A DNA stretch of 64,000 bases from Bacteroidales bacterium (GCA_017442315.1 JAFRZX010000030.1:124001-188000), one strand, 5' to 3'; shown: positions 37,155 to 46,574, counted from the first letter of the stretch. Notes: a model not told the origin generated them from the sequence alone. Numbers and translations: made by a program.

Positions 37155-38861
37155 TCACGATATTTTGCCATTTACTATGGTGAGGATCTCTGCTTCGGCG
37201 GAGATTGCTTCCGCTGCTATTCCGGCAGCTTCTGCACAGAGACGCTCGGCAGCTTCACGGTCAGCAAGTCCGGCGGCATTGATGCGTACGTTGAGCTGTG
37301 CTCCAAGAACCGCACTACGGGCTGCAAGTGCACCTACTCCTGCATCCGAAACTGAAGCGGGATTACCCTCCATAGCCATGGCCCTTACTATAGGGAACAC
37401 TTCCATAGCTGTCTTCATGGTCTTCAATGGAACTTCAGTGGCATATAGAGTTGCGGCTTCCATTGCTTCTGCGCGTGCCTTCTTCTCTTCTTCTGAACCC
37501 TTAGGCATGCCTATGGCCGTCATGATTCGGTCAAATGCCGCTGTGTCTTCATCTACAAGGGCAAGAAGCCTGCGCATTACATCCTGTCCTTTGTCAGCCC
37601 ATCCGGAGAACTCCTTCCAGCGGTCATCCCATCCTGCCTTGTGTGAAGACAGGTTTGCCACCATAGTACCCAAGGCAGCTCCCAGTGCACCCATATATGC
37701 GGATATTGAACCGCCTCCCGGTGCAGGGGATTCGGATGCAGTCTCTTCAGCAAATCCCTTGCATGTCATGCGCACGAGCCTTTCCTTTGCCGCCATTTCC
37801 TTTTCATCCTCAATCAGGAACTCAACGACCTTCTCTTTAGGGTTGAACGGCTTGAGGTCGTCAAGTCCCATGGACTTCACGGCAATCTTCATGATCTCGT
37901 CTTCTGATATACCAGTCGAACGTTGCTGCTTTTCGAGAAAATATCGTCCTGCCTCAATGAGTGTGCGCTTAGGAACAAGGCCGACAATCTCGGTACCGGT
38001 TACGCGGAGGCCGCGGGCGGCAGCTGCTCTGCACACTTCGTCAAAAGCTACATGAAGCGGGGTCTTGTTGATGTCCGTTATGTTCATTGAGACCTGGGCG
38101 ATTCCATATTCGTCAATGTACCATCCAATCGCCTTGCAGCCTTTCAGTGTGCCCGGAATCATTACTGTCTTTCCGTTCTCGTCCTTTACAATCTTTCCTG
38201 TGATAGGATTGCCCTCTCTTTTTGGACGTCCTTTCTCTCGTACATCGAATGCAATTGCATTTGCACGACGTGTGGAAGTCGTGTTGAGGTTATAATTGAC
38301 TGCGATGAGGAAGTCACGTGCGCCTACGTTGGTAGCACCTGCCTGTGCAGCGCGTTCTGTGTACATTCCTGGTCCGAAGTCCGGCTGGCGGTCAGGATCT
38401 TCCATTTTTTCCGGAAGAGCCTCGTATTCACCTGAACGGCATACTGCAAGGTTCTTTCTTTCAGGTTTCATGGCGGCAGCCTCATAGCAGTAGCAAGGAA
38501 TTTCCAGTTCATTGAAAATGCGCTCAGCCAGCTTTCTTGCCAGTTCAGCGCATTCTTGCAGTGTAATACCGGAAATAGGAATAAGCGGGAGCACGTCAGT
38601 CGCTCCTGAGCGCGGGTGAGCACCATGATGATGTCGCATGTCTATGAGTTCACCGGCGCACTTTACGCCCTGGAATGCCGCCTCAAGTACGGCCTCAGGA
38701 CTTCCTACGAATGTTACAACTGTGCGGTTGGTGGCTTCGCCCGGATCGACATCCAGAATCTTTACACCACCTGCCCTTTCGATTGATGCTACAATCGAAT
38801 TGATTACTTCCATATCGCGACCCTCGCTGAAATTAGGCACGCATTCGATAATTCTTTCCAT
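37155..38861 (-). CDS. ftcD: Bifunctional glutamate formimidoyltransferase / formimidoyltetrahydrofolate cyclodeaminase
   Basis: The 568-residue cytosolic protein fuses the two last steps of the pathway. The N-terminal transferase (about 1-330; CVPNFSEGRD, MRHHHGAHPRSGATD with catalytic His82) passes the formimino group from formiminoglutamate to tetrahydrofolate. The C-terminal cyclodeaminase (about 365-568; ESPAPGGGSISAYMGALGAA) releases ammonia and makes methenyl-THF. This shows the operon ends in glutamate plus one-carbon folate, not formamide or formate. It is the first hut gene transcribed. The 81-bp gap behind the nucleotidase gene holds no clear promoter consensus. Confidence 0.96.
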   Translation of the reverse strand: MERIIECVPNFSEGRDMEVINSIVASIERAGGVKILDVDPGEATNRTVVTFVGSPEAVLEAAFQGVKCAGELIDMRHHHGAHPRSGATDVLPLIPISGITLQECAELARKLAERIFNELEIPCYCYEAAAMKPERKNLAVCRSGEYEALPEKMEDPDRQPDFGPGMYTERAAQAGATNVGARDFLIAVNYNLNTTSTRRANAIAFDVREKGRPKREGNPITGKIVKDENGKTVMIPGTLKGCKAIGWYIDEYGIAQVSMNITDINKTPLHVAFDEVCRAAAARGLRVTGTEIVGLVPKRTLIEAGRYFLEKQQRSTGISEDEIMKIAVKSMGLDDLKPFNPKEKVVEFLIEDEKEMAAKERLVRMTCKGFAEETASESPAPGGGSISAYMGALGAALGTMVANLSSHKAGWDDRWKEFSGWADKGQDVMRRLLALVDEDTAAFDRIMTAIGMPKGSEEEKKARAEAMEAATLYATEVPLKTMKTAMEVFPIVRAMAMEGNPASVSDAGVGALAARSAVLGAQLNVRINAAGLADREAAERLCAEAAGIAAEAISAEAEILTIVNGKIS

Positions 38862-38942
38862 GACTGGCTTTATTTAATTGTTCTTTCAAGTTCTATGTTG
38901 CTGATGATTCGCCCGTTTTTGCAGTTTGATGAAGTCGGGTCA

Positions 38943-40544
38943 TCAGTTTATTATTATTCGTCCGTCGGTATAAGCCCTTATCTCGTTGTTCGGATCACGG
39001 TCTGCGAGATATCTGAAATATTCTCCGAAATAGTCCCTTATGATGTCCGGAGCATCATTCCTGCTCATTGCCTTGTCCAGTCCGTATCTTCCGAGATTGG
39101 CCAGATAGTCTATTGTCGCTACAGTGTATGTCTGTTCTTCATCAACCGGCTGTCCGTTTATTGTGAGAGACTTCACTTTTCCGTTGCTGATAACTAGCTT
39201 CACCCCTTTGTTGACAGGCATTCCTCCGTTGGAAGCCACGTAATCAAACAGACTGTTCAGATCCCTTCCCTTGAGAGTCAGAAGAGTGAGGACGTTGTCG
39301 AACGGATATACTGAATATACGTCTCCAAGGGTGAGATAACCTTTGAATATATTGTTTCTTATACCTCCGCTGTTGTACAGACTCACATCGGCATCAATGT
39401 CATAGTATTCCCTTGCCATCCAGATGAGGCCGTCTGCCGTCAGATTGCCGAGCGGACTTTCTGGACTGCCCTTCAATATGTCCTGAGGACAATATCCGAT
39501 GACTTCGTCCATCTGTTCTCTGACAGTAGCTGAATAAGTATCTATCATGTCTGAAAAGGCAATGTCTACTTTGGCGTCAAGATGGTTCTTTACAGGAATG
39601 AGCTTGTATGTAAAAGTTGGCTTTCCTTCTTCGCTTACTTTGATCTTTGCATATCCTAGACATACTCCCTTGCTTCCTGTCTGTACTATCGGTACCTTGT
39701 CTCCGTCGACATTTATGACATAGTCGGGACTGTTCAGGAAAGTATGTGTGTGTCCTCCTATTATCATGTCTATATGTCGCGTCCTCATGGCTATGCCTCT
39801 GTCGTAATAGAAAGCATCGCTGTTTCTCTGATATCCTAGGTGCGACAGGGCTATAACGATGTCAGCTCCCTGGCTGCGCAACTTCTCAGCCTCGTTGTCG
39901 GCAATATTTATTGCGTCCTGCCATTCGACACCCTCACATGCTGTTGGGTCCACCAGATTCTGTAGTCTTACGTTCAGGCCTATGAATCCGACCTTTATAT
40001 TCCCGGCCTCAAGTATTATCGAACTTTTGATATAGCCTGAAACATTCGTCCTGCTGAAGTCATAATTGGTGGCCACTACAGGCACTCTGCTCATCGAAAG
40101 CATGTCGCCAAGGCCCGTCATCTTCTTGTCGAACTCATGGTTTCCTATCGTCCGCACGTCATAGTCCAGCTCATCAAGGATGATGGATTCGACCACTCCG
40201 TTCAGAAGACTGAAATAATATGTGCCCTGAACGAAATCACCTGCATCGGCCAGCAGGACCGCCGGCTCTGCCTTACGGACGCTGTCGACAAGCACCTTGA
40301 TTCTCTTGATGCCGCCTCTGTCCGCATTATATGAGGCATTCATGTCTATCGGGTCGATCTGACTGTGGAAGTCGTTTGTGAAGAGGATCACGAATTCACC
40401 ACCTTTCTGCTCCGGTGTGTTTTCCGGGGCTGTGTTTTCTGTTATGTTTGTGTCGTAAGTCCTGTCCGGATTCTCGCATGATGGTACGGAAAACAGGACC
40501 GTAATCAGGAAAATGATGGAATATATCCTTTCTAATCGTAGCAT
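38943..40544 (-). CDS. 5'-nucleotidase / UshA-like metallophosphatase lipoprotein
   Basis: The 533-residue protein has a lipoprotein signal (FSVPSC, Cys23), a metallophosphoesterase domain (about 48-300) with motifs TNDFHSQ, ADAGDFVQGT, IGNHEFD, SHLGYQ and GGHTHT, and a 5'-nucleotidase C-terminal substrate domain (about 350-520; SPLGNLTADG, YNSGGIRN). It should release phosphate from nucleotides in the periplasm. It lies 81 bp upstream of the hut genes in the same direction, so readthrough is possible, but there is no metabolic tie to histidine breakdown. Confidence 0.93.
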   Translation of the reverse strand: MLRLERIYSIIFLITVLFSVPSCENPDRTYDTNITENTAPENTPEQKGGEFVILFTNDFHSQIDPIDMNASYNADRGGIKRIKVLVDSVRKAEPAVLLADAGDFVQGTYYFSLLNGVVESIILDELDYDVRTIGNHEFDKKMTGLGDMLSMSRVPVVATNYDFSRTNVSGYIKSSIILEAGNIKVGFIGLNVRLQNLVDPTACEGVEWQDAINIADNEAEKLRSQGADIVIALSHLGYQRNSDAFYYDRGIAMRTRHIDMIIGGHTHTFLNSPDYVINVDGDKVPIVQTGSKGVCLGYAKIKVSEEGKPTFTYKLIPVKNHLDAKVDIAFSDMIDTYSATVREQMDEVIGYCPQDILKGSPESPLGNLTADGLIWMAREYYDIDADVSLYNSGGIRNNIFKGYLTLGDVYSVYPFDNVLTLLTLKGRDLNSLFDYVASNGGMPVNKGVKLVISNGKVKSLTINGQPVDEEQTYTVATIDYLANLGRYGLDKAMSRNDAPDIIRDYFGEYFRYLADRDPNNEIRAYTDGRIIIN

Positions 40545-40572
40545 CAGATATGGTTGTGTTGTGTTAGTCTTG

Positions 40573-40580
40573 CAAAGATG
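40573..40580 (-). promoter_or_regulatory. Putative -7 element of the nucleotidase gene
   Basis: The minus strand reads CATCTTTG, one mismatch from TAnnTTTG, in a 47-bp gap, giving a leader of about 20 nt. The -33 is not clear. Confidence 0.4.
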
Positions 40581-40591
40581 CGAAAAGTTTA

Positions 40592-40960
40592 TCAGAATTT
40601 CTTTTCAAAACGGAGGGTATATGAATAACAATAACGTCCGAACCAGAAACTGTCTTTGCGTAAAGGGTTGTCGAAGGTGATGTCAAACTCCTCACTGTTG
40701 CTCGAATACATGAATGACGACTTGAGTCTGAGACCATTCTCATAGACTTCTACGACCTTAAAGTTGAAATCGGGAAACTCCGGATGGCCCCATCTGTCTT
40801 TAATGGGAGAGAAAAGGGTCACACCCGGCTTCAGATTCCTTATATCATCGAGATTGCACTCAAATGTGTTTTCGATATCAATATCTTCACCTGTCACTTC
40901 ATTCTCAGATGACGCACATGTCCAGAGGACAAATTTGTAAAAATCCTTATTCATTGCCAT
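40592..40960 (-). CDS. Hypothetical 122-residue cytosolic protein
   Basis: No signal peptide, membrane helix or known motif is visible. The sequence is rich in Phe, Asp and Glu, with likely beta strands (PDFNFKVVEVYENGLRLKSS, SEEFDITF) and an aromatic C-terminus (GRYCYSYTLRF). A start two codons later (40954) is also possible. It has its own consensus promoter, divergent from rpsO. The strand-rich pattern with a VEVYENGLRLK-type hairpin hints at a small beta-barrel, but I would not assign a family. Confidence 0.6.
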   Translation of the reverse strand: MAMNKDFYKFVLWTCASSENEVTGEDIDIENTFECNLDDIRNLKPGVTLFSPIKDRWGHPEFPDFNFKVVEVYENGLRLKSSFMYSSNSEEFDITFDNPLRKDSFWFGRYCYSYTLRFEKKF

Positions 40961-40974
40961 ATGTTAAAATTTCT

Positions 40975-41005
40975 CAAATATAATCATTGGACGGAAGAAA
41001 AACAA
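40975..41005 (-). promoter_or_regulatory. Promoter of the 122-residue gene
   Basis: On the minus strand, TTG (41005-41003), 20 bp, then TATATTTG (40982-40975), an exact consensus. The leader would be about 8 nt to the ATG at 40960. Confidence 0.55.
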
Positions 41006-41021
41006 TTAATTTTCATAAGGG

Positions 41022-41052
41022 TTTGTTTTCTTGGTTTTTATGCTTATCTTTG
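41022..41052 (+). promoter_or_regulatory. Promoter of rpsO
   Basis: TTTG (41022-41025), 19 bp, then TATCTTTG (41045-41052), an exact Bacteroidetes consensus. The leader is about 60 nt. It is back-to-back with the promoter of the 122-residue gene. Confidence 0.65.
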
Positions 41053-41121
41053 CGCCCGCTTTGGGTCAACCTGACAGTTACCCGTAAAGTTTTGATGTTT
41101 AACCCTTAATCTTTTAAAGCT

Positions 41122-41397
41122 ATGGCAGAATACCTTATGCCTGAGAAGAAACAGGAGCTTTTCGCGAAGTACGGAAAGTCTAATACTGACACAGGTTCTC
41201 CAGAGAGCCAGGTGGCATTATTTTCCTACCGTATCGCTCACCTTACCGAGCATCTTAAGAGCAACAAGAAGGACTACGCAACACGTCGTTCTCTTCTTAA
41301 GCTTGTTGGTAAGCGTCGTCGTGTACTTGATTATCTCAAGTCTGTAGACATCGAGAGATACAGAGCTATTGTCAAGGAGCTTGGTCTCCGTCGATAA
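41122..41397 (+). CDS. rpsO: 30S ribosomal protein S15
   Basis: The 91-residue protein matches S15 along its whole length: [20 protein letters not shown], then [20 protein letters not shown] with the basic patch that binds 16S rRNA helices 20-22, and a helical C-terminus. S15 is a primary binder of the 30S platform. The ATG has no Shine-Dalgarno sequence, as is usual here. A strong terminator follows, so pnp is probably transcribed mainly from elsewhere or by readthrough, unlike the rpsO-pnp operon of E. coli. Confidence 0.98.
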   Translation: MAEYLMPEKKQELFAKYGKSNTDTGSPESQVALFSYRIAHLTEHLKSNKKDYATRRSLLKLVGKRRRVLDYLKSVDIERYRAIVKELGLRR

Positions 41398-41421
41398 GCT
41401 ACATCATAGTAGGAACCGACG

Positions 41422-41458
41422 AAGGGGGAATGCCCACAGATGGGACTCCCCCTTTTTT
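41422..41458 (+). terminator. Intrinsic terminator of rpsO
   Basis: A G5/C5 stem with an inner CCC/GGG pairing is followed by TTTTTT. The rest of the 251-bp rpsO-pnp gap contains an alternating AT run (about 41509-41519) and a GGGGGAGG 20 bp before the pnp start, too far for a normal ribosome site. I see no consensus promoter for pnp. Confidence 0.82.
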
Positions 41459-41648
41459 ACGCAAAGAAGTCTGAGGATGCAGACAACAACCTGCGGCATC
41501 CGAAGAGTGATATATATATAATCAGATCAGGTACAATGGTCTGCTGGTTTCTTCACTGTCTTCGTCAGGTCGAAGTTTCAGTGGTAACCTTTGATGAAAC
41601 AGAATATTAATCCACTCCCATAGGGGGAGGCAGGTTGAACAAGAAGTA

Positions 41649-43991
41649 ATGAATATCGTAAAAAAGACAATCGAATTATCCGACGGAAGGATAATTGAAA
41701 TCGAGACCGGAAAGCTCGCTAAACAGGCTGACGGTTCTGTGGTAGTCAAGATGGGGGGCACAATGCTTCTGGCTACCGTTACATGCGCAAAAGATGCAAA
41801 AGAGGATGTGGACTTCATGCCGCTTCAGGTGGACTATAAAGAAAAATATGCCTCTGCAGGCCGTTTTCCTGGCGGTTTCATGAAGAGGGAAGGAAAGGCT
41901 TCTGATTATGAGATCCTTATAGCTCGTCTAGTGGACCGCGCTCTCAGGCCTCTTTTCCCGGAAGATTTCCATGCGGAAGTGTTCGTGAACGTAAATCTCA
42001 TATCTGCAGAGAAAGATATCCAGCCGGATGCACTTGCAGGTCTTGCAGCATCCTCGGCTCTGGCTGTCAGCGACATCCCTTTTGAGGGACCTATATCAGA
42101 GGTACGTGTAGCACGCATCGGAGGTGAACTTAAGATCAACCCTGGCTTCAGCGAAATGGCTGATGCAGATATCGACCTGATTGTTGCCGCTACATATGAT
42201 AACATAATGATGGTTGAGGGTGAGATGAACGAGGTAAGCGAGCATGATATGCTTGAGGCCATCAAGTTCGCTCATGAAGAAATAAAGAAGCACTGCAAGG
42301 TGCAGATGGAACTCATGGAGGCTGTGGGCAAGACAGAGAAAAGGACTTACTGCCATGAGGAAAATGACGAGGATCTTCGCAAGGCGATCCAGGAGTTCTG
42401 TTATGACAGATGCTATGCAATTGCTAAATCCGGTTCTGCAAAGCATGAGAGATCCGATGCCTTCGATGCTCTCAAGGAGGAATTCTATCAGACCCTTCCT
42501 GAGGAGGAGCGCGAAGAGAAGCATATGATGGTAGAGAGATACTATCATGCTGTCGAGAAGGCTGCTATGAGAAACATGATTCTCGATGAGGGTGTTCGTC
42601 TTGACGGACGTGATACGACGACTGTACGTCCGATCTGGTGTGAGACTGACTATCTGCCTTGCGCACATGGATCAGCTATCTTCACACGTGGCGAGACTCA
42701 GTCACTCTCGACTGTAACCCTCGGAACAAAGCTCGACATGAAGGAACGTGATGAGGTTCTTATCCAGGACACAGACCAGTTTGTGCTTCATTATAACTTC
42801 CCTCCGTTCTCTACCGGTGAGGCTCGTCCTCAGCGCGGTGTAGGCCGTCGTGAGATCGGACATGGAAATCTTGCATACAGAGCCCTCAAGCCTATGATAC
42901 CTATGGCTCCGGAGAATCCGTACGCAGTCCGCGTGGTCTCCGATATCCTTGAGTCTAACGGTTCTTCGTCAATGGCTACGGTCTGTGCTGGCTGTCTTGC
43001 ACTCATGGATGCAGGAGTGAAGATAAAGAAACCGGTTGCAGGTGTTGCAATGGGTCTTATTACGGACAAGGACAATCCTAATGAAAGATATGCCATCCTT
43101 ACCGATATCCTCGGTGATGAGGACCACCTCGGAGATATGGACTTCAAGGTGACCGGTACAAAGGACGGTATCACGGCTACTCAGATGGATATCAAGGTTG
43201 ACGGTCTTTCATATGATGTTCTGGAGAGGGCGCTTGAGCAGGCTCGTCAGGGACGCCTCCATATCATGGGCGAGATGATGAAGACCATCAGCGAGCCACG
43301 TGCAGAGTACAAGGAGTTCGTTCCTCGTATGGTTCAGGTCCGTGTTGCCGGTGAGTTCATCGGAGCTATCATCGGAAAGGGAGGAGAGACAATACAGAAG
43401 ATTCAGCGCGAGACAGGAACTACAATCACTATCACAGAGGAGAACAACAATGGTGTATCTGAAGGTGTAGTCGATATATTCGGCCAGGATAAGGAAGCTA
43501 TGGATAAGGCTCTCAACTGGATCAACGGCATCTGCGCAGTTCCGGAAGTAGGTACGGTATACCACGGCAAGATTGTCTCTATCCTTGAGTTCGGTGCGTT
43601 TGTGGAGATTCTTCCTGGCAAGGAAGGTCTGCTTCATGTGTCGGAAATTGCATGGGAGAAGACTGACAAGGTAGAGGATGTGCTCAGTGTCGGTGATGAG
43701 GTTGATGTGAAACTCCTCGAAATCGATGAGAAGACAGGTAAGATGAGACTTTCACGCAAGGTTCTTCTTGACAAGCCGGAAGGCTATGTTGAGCCGGAGC
43801 GCAAGCCTCGTGGAGACCGTGGACCGCGTCGTGATGACCGTCAGGGTGGCCCTCGTCGTGATGACCGTCGTCCTGGTGGAGACCGTGGTCCCCGTCGTGA
43901 TGACAGAGGTCCTAGAGGCCCTCGTCGTGACCGTCGCAGCGATGCACAGGTTGAGAACAATGAACAGAACAATGAACCGGAAATGTTCTAG
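41649..43991 (+). CDS. pnp: Polyribonucleotide nucleotidyltransferase (PNPase)
   Basis: The 780-residue enzyme degrades RNA from the 3' end with phosphate. It has two RNase PH domains (about 10-230 and 320-545) with an all-helical linker, a KH domain ([18 protein letters not shown]) and an S1 domain ([20 protein letters not shown]). After the S1 domain an extra tail of about 60 residues carries repeated DRGPRRDD and RRPGGDRG units, ending in an Asn/Glu-rich stretch. The basic RG-type tail is not part of the usual PNPase and resembles RNA-binding RGG regions. A hairpin follows the stop. Confidence 0.98.
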   Translation: MNIVKKTIELSDGRIIEIETGKLAKQADGSVVVKMGGTMLLATVTCAKDAKEDVDFMPLQVDYKEKYASAGRFPGGFMKREGKASDYEILIARLVDRALRPLFPEDFHAEVFVNVNLISAEKDIQPDALAGLAASSALAVSDIPFEGPISEVRVARIGGELKINPGFSEMADADIDLIVAATYDNIMMVEGEMNEVSEHDMLEAIKFAHEEIKKHCKVQMELMEAVGKTEKRTYCHEENDEDLRKAIQEFCYDRCYAIAKSGSAKHERSDAFDALKEEFYQTLPEEEREEKHMMVERYYHAVEKAAMRNMILDEGVRLDGRDTTTVRPIWCETDYLPCAHGSAIFTRGETQSLSTVTLGTKLDMKERDEVLIQDTDQFVLHYNFPPFSTGEARPQRGVGRREIGHGNLAYRALKPMIPMAPENPYAVRVVSDILESNGSSSMATVCAGCLALMDAGVKIKKPVAGVAMGLITDKDNPNERYAILTDILGDEDHLGDMDFKVTGTKDGITATQMDIKVDGLSYDVLERALEQARQGRLHIMGEMMKTISEPRAEYKEFVPRMVQVRVAGEFIGAIIGKGGETIQKIQRETGTTITITEENNNGVSEGVVDIFGQDKEAMDKALNWINGICAVPEVGTVYHGKIVSILEFGAFVEILPGKEGLLHVSEIAWEKTDKVEDVLSVGDEVDVKLLEIDEKTGKMRLSRKVLLDKPEGYVEPERKPRGDRGPRRDDRQGGPRRDDRRPGGDRGPRRDDRGPRGPRRDRRSDAQVENNEQNNEPEMF

Positions 43992-44015
43992 GCTGGTTCT
44001 GACATTATTATATCG

Positions 44016-44042
44016 GCGGTCTTCATCATTGATGGAGACCGC
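44016..44042 (+). terminator. Terminator-like hairpin behind pnp
   Basis: A 12-bp stem (one G-T pair; GCGGTCTTCATC / GATGGAGACCGC) with a 3-nt loop. Only a weak T run follows (TGTGTTTA), so termination may be partial. Confidence 0.55.
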
Positions 44043-44064
44043 TGTGTTTAAAGAGTAAACTGTG

Positions 44065-44832
44065 ATGAAGATAAAAACATTTGTTAAAGACTGTCGTCTG
44101 ATATCTGTATTGTTGATATTTGCCGTTATCTCATGCTGCAGGCCGGCGTATTCAAGCTATACTGATACGATAGAGATTAACGGTATATCCCTGTTTTATG
44201 CCGCAGAGGGCTGCGGGAAACCTGTGATTCTGCTCCATGGCAATGGAGGAAGCCATAATGACCTGGAAACCACGACACGACAGCTGGCACAATCAGGCTA
44301 TATGGTATATGCTCTGGACTCAAGAGGGCAAGGTGCGAATGCCCCTTTAAATGAATACCACTACAAGGATATGGCTGCTGATGTCTATGCCTTCATAAAG
44401 GCCAAAGGACTTGAGAAGCCGGCAGTGTTCGGCTTCAGTGACGGAGGTATAATAGCGCTTCAGCTGGAAGTCATGTATCCGGGTACTCTTGGAGCCATTG
44501 TTACGGGAGGGGCCAATATATTTGTAGAGGGGGCTCTGGTTCCATCTTTTGAACAGGAGTTTCTATCTCAGAAGAATCCTTCACCTCTTACTCTTATGAT
44601 GATGCATGAGCCGGCGATGACTCCAGAGGACATGGCGGGCATATCTGCGCCGGCACTTATAATGGCAGGAGAAAATGATCTTATCAGGCGTGAGCACACA
44701 TTCCTTATAGGAGAAAGCATCCCCGGTGCTGTAGTTAAGATCATACCAGGTGAGGATCATGGTTCGTACATATGCAACAGCCCTCTTCTCGGAGGACTGA
44801 TTCTGGATTTCTTTCAATCAATAGGTTATTGA
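44065..44832 (+). CDS. Alpha/beta hydrolase lipoprotein
   Basis: The ATG at 44065 is preferred over the GTG just before it. The 255-residue protein has a lipobox (AVISC, Cys24) and an alpha/beta-hydrolase fold: oxyanion-hole motif LLHGNGG, nucleophile elbow GFSDGG (Ser125), acid Asp205 in AGENDL and base His232 in GEDHGS. The triad is complete. The substrate is unknown; the family includes esterases, lipases and peptidases. It lies 73 bp behind pnp and 18 bp before the metallopeptidase gene, so the latter two are probably co-transcribed. Confidence 0.88.
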   Translation: MKIKTFVKDCRLISVLLIFAVISCCRPAYSSYTDTIEINGISLFYAAEGCGKPVILLHGNGGSHNDLETTTRQLAQSGYMVYALDSRGQGANAPLNEYHYKDMAADVYAFIKAKGLEKPAVFGFSDGGIIALQLEVMYPGTLGAIVTGGANIFVEGALVPSFEQEFLSQKNPSPLTLMMMHEPAMTPEDMAGISAPALIMAGENDLIRREHTFLIGESIPGAVVKIIPGEDHGSYICNSPLLGGLILDFFQSIGY

Positions 44833-44850
44833 TTATAATGTGGTTGTAAG

Positions 44851-45498
44851 ATGACGGGCAAGACAATAACGGATCCTCAGTTGGGTGATATAGTGTTGCG
44901 TAAGAGCCGCAGGTGCAGAAGGCTCAGCATCCGCGTGCATCCTGTAAATGGAATAAGTGTCACGATGCCTTATGTCGTTCCATATGCGGTGGGTATAGCC
45001 TTTCTTCAAAGCAAAAGGGATTGGGTAATATCGTCTGTGGCAAGGAATCAGGAGAAGCTGGCAAAGACTGTACGTCCTGCTCCTGAGGAGATCGATTCTT
45101 TACGTACAAGAGCCAAGACCGAACTTCCCCGACGTCTGGAAGAGCTGGCAGCAAGATATGGCTTTATATATAATAAGGTTACGATAAAGCATAATGCCAC
45201 CAATTGGGGAAGCTGTTCCTCAAAAGGAAATATCAATCTTAACCTGAGTATCATGATGCTGCCGGAGATTCTCAGAGATTATGTTCTTCTGCATGAACTC
45301 TGCCATCTGCGTCATCATGATCATGGTCCGGCATTTCATCTTCTTCTTGAACATGTCTGTACAGACCGCCTTCTTGAGGCCATCGGACAAGGTGACAAGG
45401 ATGCAGTCATGCTGTCCCGGAAGATAGCATGTTCAAAGGCAAGATATCCGGTTGATCATGTCTTGACAAAAGAAATACGGAATTACAGGACAATGTAA
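44851..45498 (+). CDS. YgjP-like (DUF45) zinc metallopeptidase-type protein
   Basis: The 215-residue cytosolic protein matches the YgjP/SprT-like group: an N-terminal beta domain (VLRKSRRCRRLSIRVHP, GISVTMP), the WGSCSSKGNINLN strand and the HExxH motif H148-E149-L150-C151-H152 with a third likely ligand H158 in HHDHGPAF. These proteins are predicted zinc peptidases; their physiological targets are unclear. Start and spacing suggest it is translated with the hydrolase upstream. Confidence 0.88.
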   Translation: MTGKTITDPQLGDIVLRKSRRCRRLSIRVHPVNGISVTMPYVVPYAVGIAFLQSKRDWVISSVARNQEKLAKTVRPAPEEIDSLRTRAKTELPRRLEELAARYGFIYNKVTIKHNATNWGSCSSKGNINLNLSIMMLPEILRDYVLLHELCHLRHHDHGPAFHLLLEHVCTDRLLEAIGQGDKDAVMLSRKIACSKARYPVDHVLTKEIRNYRTM

Positions 45499-45562
45499 AT
45501 CATGTCTTTGGTTCAAAATTGTTTCATTGATTTGAATGTATTGGTATTTGTGTTCGTGATTC

Positions 45563-45593
45563 TTGTCATTTTAACTTTATTTTATTAGATTTG
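45563..45593 (+). promoter_or_regulatory. Promoter P1 of the CsgG/zinc-ribbon cluster
   Basis: TTG (45563-45565), 20 bp, then TAGATTTG (45586-45593), an exact consensus. It would give an 80-nt leader to the first gene. Confidence 0.5.
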
Positions 45594-45614
45594 TGCTGTT
45601 TTGAGTCCCATGAC

Positions 45615-45646
45615 TTGTGTTTTTAATGGGGGGGGGATTATATTTG
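45615..45646 (+). promoter_or_regulatory. Promoter P2 of the CsgG/zinc-ribbon cluster, with a G9 tract in the spacer
   Basis: TTG (45615-45617), 21 bp, then TATATTTG (45639-45646), an exact -7 consensus. Nine G residues (45628-45636) fill the spacer, next to the -7 element. Loss or gain of G would change the -33/-7 distance, a known route to phase variation. P1 lies upstream as a possible constant source. Confidence 0.55.
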
Positions 45647-45675
45647 CACTGAAATAACAACTAAATAACTCAATT

Positions 45676-46548
45676 ATGAAAAAGATCCTTTTTACTTTGA
45701 TGCTTGCTTTTGCTTGCATGAGTGCCTATGCGCAGAAACCTGTAGTTCTTGTAGATTGGTTTTATGCGGCTGATGGTGTGGCAGAAGCCCATGAGGAAGC
45801 TCTTAGGGGTGCTGTCATCGCAAACATTGACCGTATAGGTCGTCTTCAGCTTGTTGATGTGGAGTCTCAGTACACTATGGACAGAGAGGCTCAGCGCCGT
45901 GCAACCGAAGCTGCTATGGCCGACCCGACTGCAAGGGCTGGTGAGATGAAGACAACAGGTGCTCAGTACCTTCTCACAGGAAACATTTCCAAGATGGATG
46001 CTGTCTACAAGGTGCCTACTGATGGAACTTCTCCTTATTGGGCAGGTGCTATAGTGTACTCTCTTACTCTCATCAATGCGGCTGACGGTACGACAGTAGG
46101 AACAAAGAGCTATACATATGAGGGTCTTACCGGAAATACCGGCTCTACAAAAGATGAGGCAATCGTGTCTACAATCAAGAAGACAAAGCAGAGCATGGAC
46201 GATTTCGTTAACGAGTTCTTCCCTCTCAAGGGTGCCATCGTTGAGCTTGGCGAAGGAAAAGGTGCAAAGGTAAAGACCTGCTACATCAATCTGGGTACAG
46301 ATCATGGTATCACTGCAAAGCAGAAGCTTGATGTGTTCCAGGTGAAGTCTATCGCCGGACGTGAGACTGAGAATGCTATCGCAGTCCTCACAGTGGCCGA
46401 GGTTGTTGCTCCTGACCTTGCGCTCTGCAATGTTACATCCGGCGCAAAAGAAGTTTATGAAGCATTTCAGGCTGGTGCTGAGATGCGTGTGAAGACTAAG
46501 AAGGATTCGGCTGTAGGCTCTGCTCTCAAGGGATTCTTTGCAATGTAA
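45676..46548 (+). CDS. CsgG-like exported protein
   Basis: The 290-residue protein has a signal peptide cleaved after SAYAQ; there is no lipobox Cys. The fold signature of CsgG/TolB-N-type proteins is visible: EALRGAVIANIDRIGRLQLVD (helix plus strand), then GAQYLLTGNISKMD, then YSLTLINAADGTTVGTKSY. A second half (about 190-290) has a VELGEGKGAKVKTCYINLG domain. CsgG forms outer-membrane secretion pores; many CsgG-like proteins instead serve as scaffolds. It heads the cluster, and a terminator-like hairpin behind it should make it more abundant than the rest. Confidence 0.65.
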   Translation: MKKILFTLMLAFACMSAYAQKPVVLVDWFYAADGVAEAHEEALRGAVIANIDRIGRLQLVDVESQYTMDREAQRRATEAAMADPTARAGEMKTTGAQYLLTGNISKMDAVYKVPTDGTSPYWAGAIVYSLTLINAADGTTVGTKSYTYEGLTGNTGSTKDEAIVSTIKKTKQSMDDFVNEFFPLKGAIVELGEGKGAKVKTCYINLGTDHGITAKQKLDVFQVKSIAGRETENAIAVLTVAEVVAPDLALCNVTSGAKEVYEAFQAGAEMRVKTKKDSAVGSALKGFFAM

Positions 46549-46574
46549 TTTCAGACTATTTCTGAAGATTTTCG

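Noticed and set aside
37051..38055. A 334-codon open frame antisense to ftcD
   Set aside because: It lies wholly opposite a confident ftcD gene, has Ser/Ala-biased low-complexity translation, and no start signal or family match.
41585..41593. TAACCTTTG as a pnp promoter
   Set aside because: It has one base too many between TA and TTTG and no matching -33; pnp may depend on readthrough or a non-consensus promoter.
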